A DNA stretch of 64,000 nt from an uncultured Paraprevotella sp. (GCA_944320765.1 CALUIS010000011.1:1-64000); one strand, 5' to 3'. Numbered from the stretch's first letter, positions 42,058 to 51,552 are shown. A program made the numbers and translations. Notes: generated from the sequence alone by a model not told the origin.

Positions 42058-44847
42058 ATGAAAAACTATTCATTACGACTGATCTCGCTCTGTCTGGCAG
42101 GATGGGGCACGTTGACAACCTACGCACAGACCTACAGTTCGAGCAGCAACCTGACAGCCCAACCGGAGGCCGACCGCATCGTACCCTTCCGCCTCTCGGA
42201 ACCGGGCATCGTGCGGGAAGTGGAATGGGGAGCCGACGAAGCCTGGTTGGACGAAGCAAACGTACGCCGCAGCGTGGCCTTCATGGGCAAGGACAACGTG
42301 TCCGTCATGCGCGTTTCGTTCCAACCCACCTACCCGCTGGTGGACGGCGACCTGCAGCAAGCGCAGAAAGACACCATCAACGAACGCATCCGGATACTCG
42401 GCTTCTGCAAGGATGATGTCAAGCTGTGCATCAACTGCGACCACCCGTCCGTGGACGACAGTTACATCCAGAACGCCGAGGCTTGGGCCAACCTCATCGA
42501 CGTGACCGCGCGCTATTACCAAGACGCGGGCTACGAAGTCGTCTCCGTCGCCCCGTTCAACGAGCCGGACTTCGGCTGGAACCAGTGGGTGCCGGGCAGC
42601 CAGGACGCCAACGAAAAAGTCCGCCAGGAGGGATTCCGGCAGGTGGCCATCAAGCTGCGTGAGAACCCGCGCTTCGACAATATCCGCATTTGCGGCGGCA
42701 ACACGCTCAACTGCGACGGGGCACTCTCTTGGTTCAACTACCTGAAGGACTATATTGACGAAGGAAACACCCACCAGCTGGCGGGCAGCTTCGACAACTT
42801 CGCCAACTTCTATATCACCGTGCGGAACAACAACAAACACGCCACCGCCGACGAGATGCACAACGTCATGGAAGCCATGGTGGGAATGGAATACGGACTG
42901 CAGACCGGCATCTGGTGGGGATCGGCCGAATATGCCCGCGGCGAATTCTGCAAGGCCAGCCACGGCGAACGCCTGGCCTATGCCGAACACCGTCCCAACT
43001 GGACAGCCGCCTCCGTCTACCGCGCACCGGACGGCAAGGTGCAGGCCTTCGGCGGCACGTCTGAACGACAGGCCGCCACGACTACATACCGTTTCCTCTC
43101 GAAAGACCGCGACGTGTTCTTCGACGGGCACGGGCCGCAACGGGAATATGTCATGGAACTGCCGGGCGGAACGGGCTACCAGAACGGGCAGACGGGTGCG
43201 GAACGCGTGGTGAACATCACGTGGGGCGACGACATCGCTCCGGTGGTGGACGGCACCTACGTGCTCTACAACCGCTACGCCGGAAGGGTTCTGGACAACA
43301 ACGCCGGCACGCCCACGATGTCCACCTATTCGTCCACGAAGACTAGCATCCGCTGGAATGTGAACCCCGTGGACGCCCGCATCGGCGGCGACTACAGCTA
43401 CCACCAGGTCCTCTCTGCCAGCACCAGACAGACGTTGGACGTCCTCAACTTCTCCATGGAAGACGGGGCGGACATCATCATGTACAATAACGACAAGAAG
43501 AGCAACCAGCAATGGTATCTGGAATATGCCGGCGACGGATGGTTCCGCATCCGCAGCCGCAACAGCTCGCTGTGCCTCGCCGCCAGCGGCAACAAGATTA
43601 TACAGGCCGCCTACGACGCAGACCTCGAGTCGCAACAGTGGCGTTTCATCCCCGTCGGCACGCGTCCGCGAATCCGCAAAATCGACACCCCCGCCGACGT
43701 GACAGCCGAGGGACGCGCCTCTTCCATCCTTCTGACATGGAAAGCCGTGGATGCCACAGACCCTACCTATACCATATTACGCTCGGAAAAGGCAGACAGC
43801 GACTATGAAATCATCGCACGGGGCGTGACCGACACGGCCTTCGTGGACAACAAGGCCATGGCTGGACATACCTATTATTATACGGTCAAGACGGTGGACG
43901 CATGTGTCAACTCCTCGGAAGCCTCCACTGCCGTGAATGCCGCCGTCAATGGCGGGAACGACCTTATCGCCCGCTACGAGTTTGAAGGGAACGCCAACGA
44001 CACGACCCTCAACCTCCGTCATGCCGCCCTTTCCGGCACCACCTACGCCGAAGGCCGGTCGGGCAACCATTCGCTCCAGCTGAACGGCAGCACCGACTTC
44101 GCGCAACTGCCGACTTCCATAGCCCAAAGCAAGGAAATCACCATCGCCACTTGGATGAAATGGAAGGGCGGAAACGACTGGCAGCGAGTGTTCGACTTCG
44201 GTAACGGCGAGGACGAATACTTGTTCCTCACCCCACGGGCCGACAACGGAAAACTCCGCTTCGCCATCAAGAACGGCGGAGACGAGCAACGGCTGGAAGG
44301 CACCAGCATGACATCCTACCGCAAAGACTGGGTACATATCGCCCTCACCATGGACGAAGAGAGTGTCTGCCTCTATCAGGACGGAGAACTCATCGCATCG
44401 TCAACCGACATCACGCTCCGCCCCTCCGACATCCAGCCATTGCTGAACTACATCGGACACAGCCAGTTTGCCGCCGACCCGAACTTCAACGGATGCATTG
44501 ACGACTTCCGCGTCTATGACTATGCCTTGAATGCGGATGAGATAAAGAAACTCACGGATGTCAGCAGCGGCATTTGCGGCACACCGATGGACGAACCTTC
44601 GGCATTCAGCGTCAGTCCGCTTCCCGCCGACAGCCATCTTGACATCCTTTATCAGTCAGACAACGGTACGGAGAAGGTGGAATTCCGGATTTACGACCTG
44701 CAAGGCCATCTGGCCGCCACGGCATCCGGACAAAACGGAACCGCCGTCTCCATCCGAACCAGCCATCTGGCCGATGGGGTTTACATCCTGAAAGCCCAGT
44801 GCGGAACAATCTCGCACAGCAAGAAGTTCACCGTACGGCATCCATAA
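42058..44847 (+). CDS. GH30-like endo-glycosidase with ricin, Fn3 and LamG-type modules
   Basis: A 929-residue secreted protein; ATG 42058 gives signal peptide MKNYSLRLISLCLAGWGTLTTYAQ. Residues about 25-390 look like a (beta/alpha)8 clan-A glycosidase, with the acid/base motif VAPFNEPDF (E169). The nucleophile is uncertain, possibly near YARGEF or GGTSERQ. About 400-545 is a ricin-type beta-trefoil lectin with QQW repeats (NQQWYLEY, SQQWRFIPV), about 550-635 an Fn3 domain, about 640-845 a LamG-like jelly roll (GNANDTTLNLRHAAL..., CIDDFRVYDYALNADEI). The tail ends in a type IX-like sorting sequence. GH30-like enzymes include endo-beta-1,6-galactanases and xylanases. With the rhamnosidase and galactosidases nearby, arabinogalactan side chains are a plausible substrate. 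Confidence 0.75.
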   Translation: MKNYSLRLISLCLAGWGTLTTYAQTYSSSSNLTAQPEADRIVPFRLSEPGIVREVEWGADEAWLDEANVRRSVAFMGKDNVSVMRVSFQPTYPLVDGDLQQAQKDTINERIRILGFCKDDVKLCINCDHPSVDDSYIQNAEAWANLIDVTARYYQDAGYEVVSVAPFNEPDFGWNQWVPGSQDANEKVRQEGFRQVAIKLRENPRFDNIRICGGNTLNCDGALSWFNYLKDYIDEGNTHQLAGSFDNFANFYITVRNNNKHATADEMHNVMEAMVGMEYGLQTGIWWGSAEYARGEFCKASHGERLAYAEHRPNWTAASVYRAPDGKVQAFGGTSERQAATTTYRFLSKDRDVFFDGHGPQREYVMELPGGTGYQNGQTGAERVVNITWGDDIAPVVDGTYVLYNRYAGRVLDNNAGTPTMSTYSSTKTSIRWNVNPVDARIGGDYSYHQVLSASTRQTLDVLNFSMEDGADIIMYNNDKKSNQQWYLEYAGDGWFRIRSRNSSLCLAASGNKIIQAAYDADLESQQWRFIPVGTRPRIRKIDTPADVTAEGRASSILLTWKAVDATDPTYTILRSEKADSDYEIIARGVTDTAFVDNKAMAGHTYYYTVKTVDACVNSSEASTAVNAAVNGGNDLIARYEFEGNANDTTLNLRHAALSGTTYAEGRSGNHSLQLNGSTDFAQLPTSIAQSKEITIATWMKWKGGNDWQRVFDFGNGEDEYLFLTPRADNGKLRFAIKNGGDEQRLEGTSMTSYRKDWVHIALTMDEESVCLYQDGELIASSTDITLRPSDIQPLLNYIGHSQFAADPNFNGCIDDFRVYDYALNADEIKKLTDVSSGICGTPMDEPSAFSVSPLPADSHLDILYQSDNGTEKVEFRIYDLQGHLAATASGQNGTAVSIRTSHLADGVYILKAQCGTISHSKKFTVRHP

Positions 44848-44851
44848 AAAC

Positions 44852-44897
44852 AACGGCGGAATACCCTGTATGGAATAAGCAGGGCATTCCGCCGTTT
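44852..44897. terminator. hairpin terminator between GH30-like gene and lrgB
   Basis: A 17-bp stem AACGGCGGAATaCCCTG/CAGGGcATTCCGCCGTT with one mismatch lies just after the stop. It lies between convergent genes and may act on both. Confidence 0.75.
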
Positions 44898-44918
44898 CTA
44901 TCCGCCATCGGCTTATTG

Positions 44919-45614
44919 TCAAGCTATCCCCAACCAATGCAACAGTAAAGGCGTGAAGATGGCTGTCAACAACCCGTTCAGAATCAGTCCCAAGCTGGCA
45001 TACGCCCCATAAATGTGGCCGTACTCCATCGCCCGGGATGTGCCTACGGCGTGTGAGGCCGTCCCCATGCTCAAGCTTTGGGCTATCGGACTCTTCACGT
45101 GCCCCACCTGCAGGATTTTGAAACCGCACACGGCACCAAACAACCCGACCAGCACCACAATAGCCGCCGTCAGCGAAGGAATGCCGCTCAAGGATTCCGT
45201 CACAGCCATCGCGATAGGCGTGGTGACGGACTTAGGGGCAAGGGAGATAATCACATCGTCGGACGCTCCCATCCACTTGGCGGTCAGCACCACCGACACA
45301 ATGCCCACGAAGCACCCCACCAGTTGGGAAACCAGCAACGGCATCAACTGCTTCCTGATGCTCTTGAGTTGCAGATACAAAGGCACGCCCAAGGCCACAA
45401 TGGCCGGCTTGAGCCAGAAATCAATGATGGACGCACTCTCGGCATACGCACTATACGGAATCCCGGTCAGTTTCAGGAAACCAATCAGGAACAAGATGGC
45501 CAGCAATATCGGGTTCAACACCACCCAGCCCGTACGGGCCTGCAACTGCTTGGCCAGAAAATACACGCCAAACGTGAGCGCAATCAGGAAAAAGTCACTT
45601 TCTAAATACTCCAT
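44919..45614 (-). CDS. LrgB-family membrane protein
   Basis: A 231-residue polytopic inner-membrane protein of the LrgB/CidB family: hydrophobic throughout, with the conserved block ISLAPKSVTTPIAMAV and the segment GTASHAVGTSRAM. LrgB acts with the holin-like LrgA in murein hydrolase control and cell lysis, and in some bacteria in pyruvate or other small-acid transport. Its start overlaps the end of lrgA by 20 bases, so the two are translated together. Confidence 0.92.
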   Translation of the reverse strand: MEYLESDFFLIALTFGVYFLAKQLQARTGWVVLNPILLAILFLIGFLKLTGIPYSAYAESASIIDFWLKPAIVALGVPLYLQLKSIRKQLMPLLVSQLVGCFVGIVSVVLTAKWMGASDDVIISLAPKSVTTPIAMAVTESLSGIPSLTAAIVVLVGLFGAVCGFKILQVGHVKSPIAQSLSMGTASHAVGTSRAMEYGHIYGAYASLGLILNGLLTAIFTPLLLHWLGIA

Positions 45615-45945
45615 GTTTTCTTACCCATTGATGTACATGTCCCGTCACTACCAATACCAACACCGTGCTTACGACCGTGGCCGTGACAATCGGCCAGAAC
45701 TCCGCCGCAATCACATCGAAATACAACATCAACGCCACGCCGGGCGGAACGAAGAAAAATCCCATGTTGCTCACCAGAAAATCCGAGATTCCCTTGACCC
45801 ACCGGAGCTTCACCCAGCCGGCCTGCAGGAAGGCCGCCAGCAGAAGCATACCGATGATGCTGCCCGGAAGCTTGATGCCCGTGGCCCACACCACGAAATC
45901 GCCCAACGCCAGGCAACCGAACAGAACCGTACACTGCCTTACCAT
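45595..45945 (-). CDS. LrgA/CidA-family holin-like protein
   Basis: A 116-residue protein with four hydrophobic segments and the family motif KLPGSIIGMLLL followed by FFVPPGVALM. It is the holin-like partner of LrgB in the same operon. Confidence 0.92.
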   Translation of the reverse strand: MVRQCTVLFGCLALGDFVVWATGIKLPGSIIGMLLLAAFLQAGWVKLRWVKGISDFLVSNMGFFFVPPGVALMLYFDVIAAEFWPIVTATVVSTVLVLVVTGHVHQWVRKHGVFRK

Positions 45946-45994
45946 ATTATTCCAATCTTTTTAGCCTAATTAGCCTAACTATGAAAAACGGTTG

Positions 45995-46002
45995 CAAAGT
46001 TA
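45995..46002 (-). promoter_or_regulatory. -7 element TAACTTTG of lrgAB
   Basis: The minus strand reads TAACTTTG, 50 bases upstream of lrgA. A TTTG at 46025-46028 lies about 22 bases further up. Confidence 0.55.
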
Positions 46003-46180
46003 CAACAAAGAATCCATCAGAAAGGCAAATGCAAAGGAAATATTCACCCCGCGCCGCCAATATTGTCACAAGACCGTCATACCACCGTTTCCCCTCTTCA
46101 ATGGAATAACAGAAAAAAGACGGATGGCGGCCTCGCACCGGCATATTTTTCGTAATTTTACCCCATCAAAACCTATTGTC

Positions 46181-47596
46181 ATGAAAAAAAGAATACTATC
46201 CATCTGCGCCGTACTCTGTATGGCACTCGTCGCAATGGCCGAAGGAAAGGCCAAGTATGTCTTCTATTTTATCGGGGACGGCATGGGCGTGAACCAGGTC
46301 AACGGGACCGAGACCTATCTGGCCGCACTTGAAGGCCGCATCGGCACCTCCCCCCTTTGCTTCGCGCAATTCCCCTATGCCGGACTGGTCACCACCTTCT
46401 CCGCCTCGAACGGCATCACCGACTCCGCAGCCGGAGGAACGGCACTCGCCACGGGTCATAAGACGAAAAACGGCGCGCTGGGCGTGAAAGCCGACCTCAC
46501 GACACCGGTGCGGAGCGTGGCCGCAGCAGCCCAGGCCGACGGCAAGGCCGTGGGCATCGCCACCAGTGTCTCCATCGACCATGCCACGCCGGCCTCGTTC
46601 TATGCCCACGTGAAGGACCGCGGCATGTACCACCAGATAGGGAAAGACCTTATCACCGCAGGCTTCGACTTCTATGCAGGTTCCGACTTCCTCGAACCGG
46701 AGAACCGTGAACTCAGCGGAGAGCAGACCCTCTACGAGCAATGCGAGAAAGCGGGCTACACCATCGCACGGGGCTATGCGGACTACCAGCAAAAGGAAGA
46801 AAAGGCCGACAAGATGCTCTTGCTGCAGACCGAGGCCGCCAGCCAAAAGGACCGCACTTCCATCCCCTACGCCATCGACCGCCAGAAGGATGACCTGACG
46901 CTCCGGGACATCACCCGCGCCGCCATCGATTTCCTGAGCCAGAAGGACAAAGACGGCTTCTTCCTGATGGTTGAAGGCGGAAAAATCGACTGGGGTTGCC
47001 ACAGCAACGATGCCGCCACCGTGTTCCAGGAAGTCATCGACCTGGACGAGGCCGTAAAAGTGGCTTGCGAATTCTACCGGCAGCACCCCGAAGAGACCCT
47101 GATCCTCATCACCGCCGACCACGAGACGGGCGGCATAGCCTTGGGCGCAGGCTCCACCGAACTGCATTTCGACCTGTTGAAGAACCAACGCCAAAGCGCG
47201 GAAGCGTTCAGCCGGATAATTGCAGCACAGCATCAAATCGAGGGCGACCGATTCACGTGGGATTTCGTGCGACAGCAATTGAAGGAACATTTCGGATTCT
47301 GGTCACAGATTCCTTTGGACGAAAAGGATACCGCACGGCTGAAGAAGGCATACGAGGAATTCTGCGAGGGCGTGGCGAAAGACACACGGACCCTCTATGC
47401 CAGCGAGAACGTCATCGCCGGAACCGCCCGCAAGCTGATGGCACGGAAAGCCATGGTCAGCTGGCAGAGCAACGAGCATTCCAACGGCTACGTCCCGGTG
47501 TTCGCCATCGGTGCGGGAGCAGAGAAATTTACCGGACGCATCGACAATACGGAAATCCCGCGGAAGATAGCCGAAGCCGCAGGATACGACTTCTGA
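46181..47596 (+). CDS. alkaline phosphatase
   Basis: A 471-residue periplasmic enzyme; the signal peptide is MKKRILSICAVLCMALVAMA. It shows the phosphatase metal-binding and nucleophile motifs: D33 in FIGDGMG, the catalytic serine S82 in ITDSAAGGTALATG, and HETGG in ITADHETGG. A third metal site block EGGKIDWGCHSND is also present. It hydrolyses phosphomonoesters, probably to gain phosphate. Its own promoter region is AT-rich, with only a weak TAATTTTA element about 30 bases upstream. Confidence 0.93.
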   Translation: MKKRILSICAVLCMALVAMAEGKAKYVFYFIGDGMGVNQVNGTETYLAALEGRIGTSPLCFAQFPYAGLVTTFSASNGITDSAAGGTALATGHKTKNGALGVKADLTTPVRSVAAAAQADGKAVGIATSVSIDHATPASFYAHVKDRGMYHQIGKDLITAGFDFYAGSDFLEPENRELSGEQTLYEQCEKAGYTIARGYADYQQKEEKADKMLLLQTEAASQKDRTSIPYAIDRQKDDLTLRDITRAAIDFLSQKDKDGFFLMVEGGKIDWGCHSNDAATVFQEVIDLDEAVKVACEFYRQHPEETLILITADHETGGIALGAGSTELHFDLLKNQRQSAEAFSRIIAAQHQIEGDRFTWDFVRQQLKEHFGFWSQIPLDEKDTARLKKAYEEFCEGVAKDTRTLYASENVIAGTARKLMARKAMVSWQSNEHSNGYVPVFAIGAGAEKFTGRIDNTEIPRKIAEAAGYDF

Positions 47597-47611
47597 AATG
47601 AAAGGGAAACC

Positions 47612-48544
47612 TCACTCCTCGAAACTCACATAGGGCTGCAAGCGTTCCAGGTCGGACGGGGCGAACTCCTCGTAAAGCGACAACGCTTGCAGACTTTTTA
47701 TCGCCCCGTACTTCCGGCGGTGTTCCACAATGACCTTGCTCTGGTAGAAATCCAGATAAGGATGGCGGCGCAAGGCATTCAATGACATCCGGTTGACATG
47801 CAACGGACGGGACACGGACGGAGAGACGGTGAACCAACGCTCCAGCCCCTCCGGCAAATCCTCCACCTCGGCCAGCTGCCCCACGGAGACGAACCCGCCC
47901 AGACGGTCCCGGTAGTCCACAATCCGTCTGGCATAATAAGGTCCTATGCCGGGAATCTTCTTCAACACAGCCGTGTCCGCCGCATTCAGTTCCACCGTTG
48001 TCCCCTCCGGGAATTTCTCCTGGCGCGGACGCTTCGGAATGCTGTCCCGCACCGGCACTCCCTCGGGATAAAGGTCGGACATCAGCCTGAACTCCTCGGC
48101 GATGCGGATGTAAGGACGCAGGCGGTCGTAATCCCCCTTCGTCAGGCCATACAGCTTGGCAAAGTCTTCCGGACGATGATAACGCCCGCCACGCGCACGA
48201 TACTTATAGATGTTACGCACCTGCCACGGGGCCAGCCCCAAACGCAAAAAAGTAGTGGAATCCGCCGTATTCGGGTCGAACTCAAAAGTCTCCACCCGAC
48301 GCTTCCCTTCTTGCGCATAAGCCGCCTCTCCATGCGGGGCTTCGGCCTTCTCCTGCCGCAGGCTGTCGAAGAATCCGGCATAAGCCAACGAGTCCGCCGG
48401 CGGGCCTTCAACAGCCTCCCGGGAACCGGACCACACAGAGAACAGCGCGGACAGCACGACCCCCACCAACACCCCCGCCATCACCAGCATCACCCGCCGG
48501 TCGGCCTTGGAGAAATAAAAGAAGTCGCGCCAACCCCGTCCCAT
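47612..48544 (-). CDS. ComEA-like helix-hairpin-helix protein
   Basis: A 310-residue protein with a single N-terminal membrane segment (about 17-38) and an extracytoplasmic remainder with several helix-hairpin-helix elements: FDPNTADSTTFLRLGLAPWQVRNIYKYRARGG, VELNAADTAVLKKIPGIGPYYARRIVDYRDRLGG and a third near the C-terminus. The motif order VELNAADxxxLxxIPGIGPxxAxxI is that of ComEA-type DNA-binding proteins. It could bind DNA at the cell surface, or simply serve as a non-specific DNA-binding module. It follows the sodium symporter gene by six bases on the same strand. Confidence 0.85.
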   Translation of the reverse strand: MGRGWRDFFYFSKADRRVMLVMAGVLVGVVLSALFSVWSGSREAVEGPPADSLAYAGFFDSLRQEKAEAPHGEAAYAQEGKRRVETFEFDPNTADSTTFLRLGLAPWQVRNIYKYRARGGRYHRPEDFAKLYGLTKGDYDRLRPYIRIAEEFRLMSDLYPEGVPVRDSIPKRPRQEKFPEGTTVELNAADTAVLKKIPGIGPYYARRIVDYRDRLGGFVSVGQLAEVEDLPEGLERWFTVSPSVSRPLHVNRMSLNALRRHPYLDFYQSKVIVEHRRKYGAIKSLQALSLYEEFAPSDLERLQPYVSFEE

Positions 48545-48550
48545 ACCAGC

Positions 48551-49909
48551 CTATCGGATCAGCTCATTGATAAAGATGGAAGCGATGCCTATCGGTGCCA
48601 CATACTTCAGCAGGAAGATATAGAAACCAAAGAAGGGAATGCGGAGCCTGCCGCCGTTCGTCACCTCCTCGCGCACGATGCGGCGGTCGAGATACCATCC
48701 CGTAAAGATGGAGATGAACATGCCGCCCAAGGGAAGCATCAGCTTGGCCGTCAGAAAGTCCGAAAGGTCGAACAACGTCATGCCACCCAACCGGACCCCG
48801 TTCAGCACGCCGAACGACAAGGCACAAAGCACGCCCAGCACCGTGCAGATGGAAGTCACCCAGATAGCCGCCTTCCGGCGGGAAAAGCCGAACCGCTCGT
48901 GCAGATAGGCCGTAGCCACCTCATGCAGCGAGATGGTGGAAGTCAGGGTCGCCAGCACCAGCAACACATAGAACATCAGGGAAAAGACATAGCCCAGCCC
49001 CGGCATCCCCTCGAAAGCCAGATGGAACACATTGGGCAGGGTGACGAACACCAGCCCCGGCCCGGCGTCAACGGAAAGTCCCGGCACGGAGAACACGGCG
49101 GGGAAGATGACAAAGCCGGCCAGCACGGCCACCGAAGTGTCTATCAAGGCCACGCTGCCCGCCGTCTTCATCAGGTTGGCGTCCTTCGTGAAATAAGAGG
49201 CATAGGTGCAGAGGCATCCCATGCCGACACTCATCGAGAAGAAGGTCTGCCCCATGGCATCCAGCAGCACCTCGCCCGTAATCTTGCTGAAATCCGGCTT
49301 CAGCAGGAAAGTCAGGCCGTCCGCCGCGCCGGGCAAAGAAAGCGAACAGACCACCAGGACGCAGATAATCAGCAACAGCAGGGGCATCATCACCTTGGAG
49401 CAACGCTCAATGCCTTCCTTCACGCCCCGCACCACGATGACGTGCGTCAGCAGCATGAACAGGAACATGTAAACCACCGGCCGCCAAGGGTTGCTCACAA
49501 AATCATTGAAATAGGCCGTGAAGTCCTTCGCCCCCAGGAAAGCCCCCGAAGCGGAAGCCACGGTGTATTCCAGCGTCCATCCGGCCACCACGCCGTAATA
49601 GCCCAAAATGAGGAAAGCCGCCAGCACCCCCATCATGCCGACCCATTTCCAAGGCGTGCCGGGAGCCAGCACGTCGTAGGCCTGCCCCGTGTTGGCCCGC
49701 GAACGGCGACCTATCAGGAACTCGGCCACCATCACCGGAACGCCGAAGAACAGGACGCAGCAGACATACACCAGGATGAACGCCGCCCCGCCGTCCTCCC
49801 CCGTCAGGTAAGGGAAACGCCAAATGTTGCCCAGCCCGACAGCCGAGCCGGCCGATGCCAGAATGATTCCAATCTTACTCCCGAAATTCGCCCTTTCACT
49901 TGTTGCCAT
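48551..49909 (-). CDS. sodium-dependent neurotransmitter-symporter-family transporter
   Basis: A 452-residue membrane protein with about 11-12 transmembrane helices and the family signature near the N-terminus: SAGSAVGLGNIWRFPYLTGEDGGAAF. The NSS/SNF family imports amino acids or related amines with sodium. It is transcribed with the downstream HhH protein from a promoter whose -7 element lies at 49945-49952. The substrate cannot be told from the sequence. Confidence 0.93.
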   Translation of the reverse strand: MATSERANFGSKIGIILASAGSAVGLGNIWRFPYLTGEDGGAAFILVYVCCVLFFGVPVMVAEFLIGRRSRANTGQAYDVLAPGTPWKWVGMMGVLAAFLILGYYGVVAGWTLEYTVASASGAFLGAKDFTAYFNDFVSNPWRPVVYMFLFMLLTHVIVVRGVKEGIERCSKVMMPLLLLIICVLVVCSLSLPGAADGLTFLLKPDFSKITGEVLLDAMGQTFFSMSVGMGCLCTYASYFTKDANLMKTAGSVALIDTSVAVLAGFVIFPAVFSVPGLSVDAGPGLVFVTLPNVFHLAFEGMPGLGYVFSLMFYVLLVLATLTSTISLHEVATAYLHERFGFSRRKAAIWVTSICTVLGVLCALSFGVLNGVRLGGMTLFDLSDFLTAKLMLPLGGMFISIFTGWYLDRRIVREEVTNGGRLRIPFFGFYIFLLKYVAPIGIASIFINELIR

Positions 49910-49944
49910 AGCTTTTTCTTCTATAAACAGATGCTTGATGGCGA

Positions 49945-49952
49945 CAAATGTA
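49945..49952 (-). promoter_or_regulatory. -7 element TACATTTG of the symporter operon
   Basis: The minus strand reads TACATTTG, 35 bases upstream of the symporter start. It is only 12 bases from the -7 element of the divergent VanZ gene, so the two promoters overlap. Confidence 0.55.
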
Positions 49953-49964
49953 CAAAAAAAGAAT

Positions 49965-49972
49965 TACTTTTG
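49965..49972 (+). promoter_or_regulatory. -7 element TACTTTTG of the VanZ-family gene
   Basis: TACTTTTG (TAnnTTTG) lies 22 bases before the ATG at 49995. Confidence 0.55.
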
Positions 49973-49994
49973 CAGATAAATTGTCAGGAATATC

Positions 49995-50378
49995 ATGCGC
50001 AAACTTACGAAATGGATAAAAAGCCACCCGCTGACCGTGGCACTCGTCATCGCCATCTGGTATCTCTCGCTGTTCACGCCGCCAGAGACGCCATTGTCCC
50101 GAATCCGCTTCATCGACAAGTGGACCCACTTGGCCATGTACGGCTCGCTGGTGCTTGCCCTATGGATAGAGGACTGGCGCACAAGGCGGGAAGCTCCTTC
50201 GTGGCGGCGCACCGCCTGCCTTTATCTCGCCCCCGTGGCCATGAGCGGCCTCATCGAGTTGGCGCAAGCCTACTGCACCACCGACCGCAGCGGCGACTGG
50301 CTCGACCTGGCGGCCAATGCCGTGGGGGCCTTGCTCGGCGCGGCGGCAGGCTGCCTCATCGCCCGCCGGCCGCACTGA
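49995..50378 (+). CDS. VanZ-family membrane protein
   Basis: A 127-residue protein with four hydrophobic segments and the VanZ pattern DKWTHLAMYGSL followed by a polar loop and a C-terminal segment with IELAQ and DLAANAVGALLGA. VanZ-like proteins confer low-level teicoplanin resistance in enterococci; the role of the Bacteroidetes relatives is unknown. Its end overlaps by 23 bases the end of the convergent GH43-type gene. Confidence 0.85.
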   Translation: MRKLTKWIKSHPLTVALVIAIWYLSLFTPPETPLSRIRFIDKWTHLAMYGSLVLALWIEDWRTRREAPSWRRTACLYLAPVAMSGLIELAQAYCTTDRSGDWLDLAANAVGALLGAAAGCLIARRPH

Positions 50379-51552
50379 CCTTGCCTTTCAGGGATTTGTC
50401 CGCCTCCCACTCCACCTTGAACACATACGGTTCGGACACCTTCCCTCCACTGACGTTCACGTCCGCCACCCCGTACAGATAGGCAGGCTTGCCGTCCACC
50501 ATCAACACGGCAGGCCGTTCCAGCTTGCCGGACGGACAGCGCACGAACAGCCCCGGAGTTTTCATCAGCTCCTCCCTGTCGGCCGATGTCTTCCAATAGT
50601 CGAACACCGTCCCCATCGCGATCCGCGCATCCGCCAGCCTGAAACTCTTCCCGTCCTTGGACTCCCACAAGATGAGATACCCCCATCCGCCGGTATTCCC
50701 GCCCAAATTGTCGGTCGTCAGCAGGTAATACTTGCCGTCCACGCTGAACGCCTGCGCGTCTTCCAGATAGGACACGTTGTCCGTGATTGGCGCGTCGCAC
50801 ATCCTGTAAGGGCCTTCCAAGCGGTCGGACACGGCATAGCCATACTTGGCCTTCATGTGTTCCGGTGTCCCGCACTTATAATAAATGTAATACTTCCCTT
50901 CTATTTTCAAGAAGGCCGGATTATCCGCGCCTATGGCCGCCTGGTAAGTCCAGTGCGTGGAATCCTCGGAAGCCTCCACCATAATGCCGCCCCGATCCCC
51001 GGCAAAACGCCACGGCCCTTCCAACCGGTCGGCCACCATCATGCCCACACGCTGTTTCGTCCCCTCCTTGGAAGGATTCTGGCAGATGTAGAGCAGCACG
51101 TACTTCCCGTCCACGTATTCCAGCCTCGGGTTATGCGGGGCGGACATCGTGGCCGGGTCGGGAAACATGGAAGTCTTCATCACGGTGGACACATAACGGA
51201 ACGGCCCTTCCGGCTTATCGGACACATAATGGGCAATCTCCGCGTTCGGCCCGGTCCAGCCCTCCATCCCTTCCTTGGCCGACCAACGGCTACAGAAGGC
51301 ATGAACCCGCCCGTCCTGCCCCCAAATGGGCGAGAAGCACCAGATGAACCAATCCTCGTCCGACGCCGCCGGGCCGATGAAACGAGCCGACAAGGCCATA
51401 TCGGAATAAGGCAAAGTGAGATGCACCCCTTGCGCGGAACGGAGCGAGTCCCGCCACACTTGTTGCGCCATGGCCGGACGACCTACGGCCATCATCCACA
51501 AGAAGAAGGCCGCTCCTGCCAGCAACCTCCCGGCAAACCTACGTTTTTCCAT
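50356..51552 (-). CDS. GH43-type secreted beta-propeller protein
   Basis: A 398-residue secreted protein with signal peptide MEKRRFAGRLLAGAAFFLWMMAVGRPAMAQ. It contains propeller-type repeats typical of GH43/GH117-like enzymes: GRVHAFCSRW, DGKYVLLYICQNP, IEGKYYIYYKCGTPEH, VDGKYYLLTTDNLGG. The exact acidic catalytic trio cannot be assigned; candidates are the Asp in FPDPATM and the Glu/Asp in SYLEDAQAF. It stands alone, with its own promoter. Target unknown; possibly a galactosyl- or arabinosyl-type glycan. Confidence 0.7.
   Translation of the reverse strand: MEKRRFAGRLLAGAAFFLWMMAVGRPAMAQQVWRDSLRSAQGVHLTLPYSDMALSARFIGPAASDEDWFIWCFSPIWGQDGRVHAFCSRWSAKEGMEGWTGPNAEIAHYVSDKPEGPFRYVSTVMKTSMFPDPATMSAPHNPRLEYVDGKYVLLYICQNPSKEGTKQRVGMMVADRLEGPWRFAGDRGGIMVEASEDSTHWTYQAAIGADNPAFLKIEGKYYIYYKCGTPEHMKAKYGYAVSDRLEGPYRMCDAPITDNVSYLEDAQAFSVDGKYYLLTTDNLGGNTGGWGYLILWESKDGKSFRLADARIAMGTVFDYWKTSADREELMKTPGLFVRCPSGKLERPAVLMVDGKPAYLYGVADVNVSGGKVSEPYVFKVEWEADKSLKGKVSAAGGR

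Noticed and set aside
47798-50482. An 894-codon plus-strand frame opposite the HhH and symporter genes
   Set aside because: It is the mirror of well-recognised minus-strand genes; its composition (His, Gln, Arg) is typical of a shadow frame.
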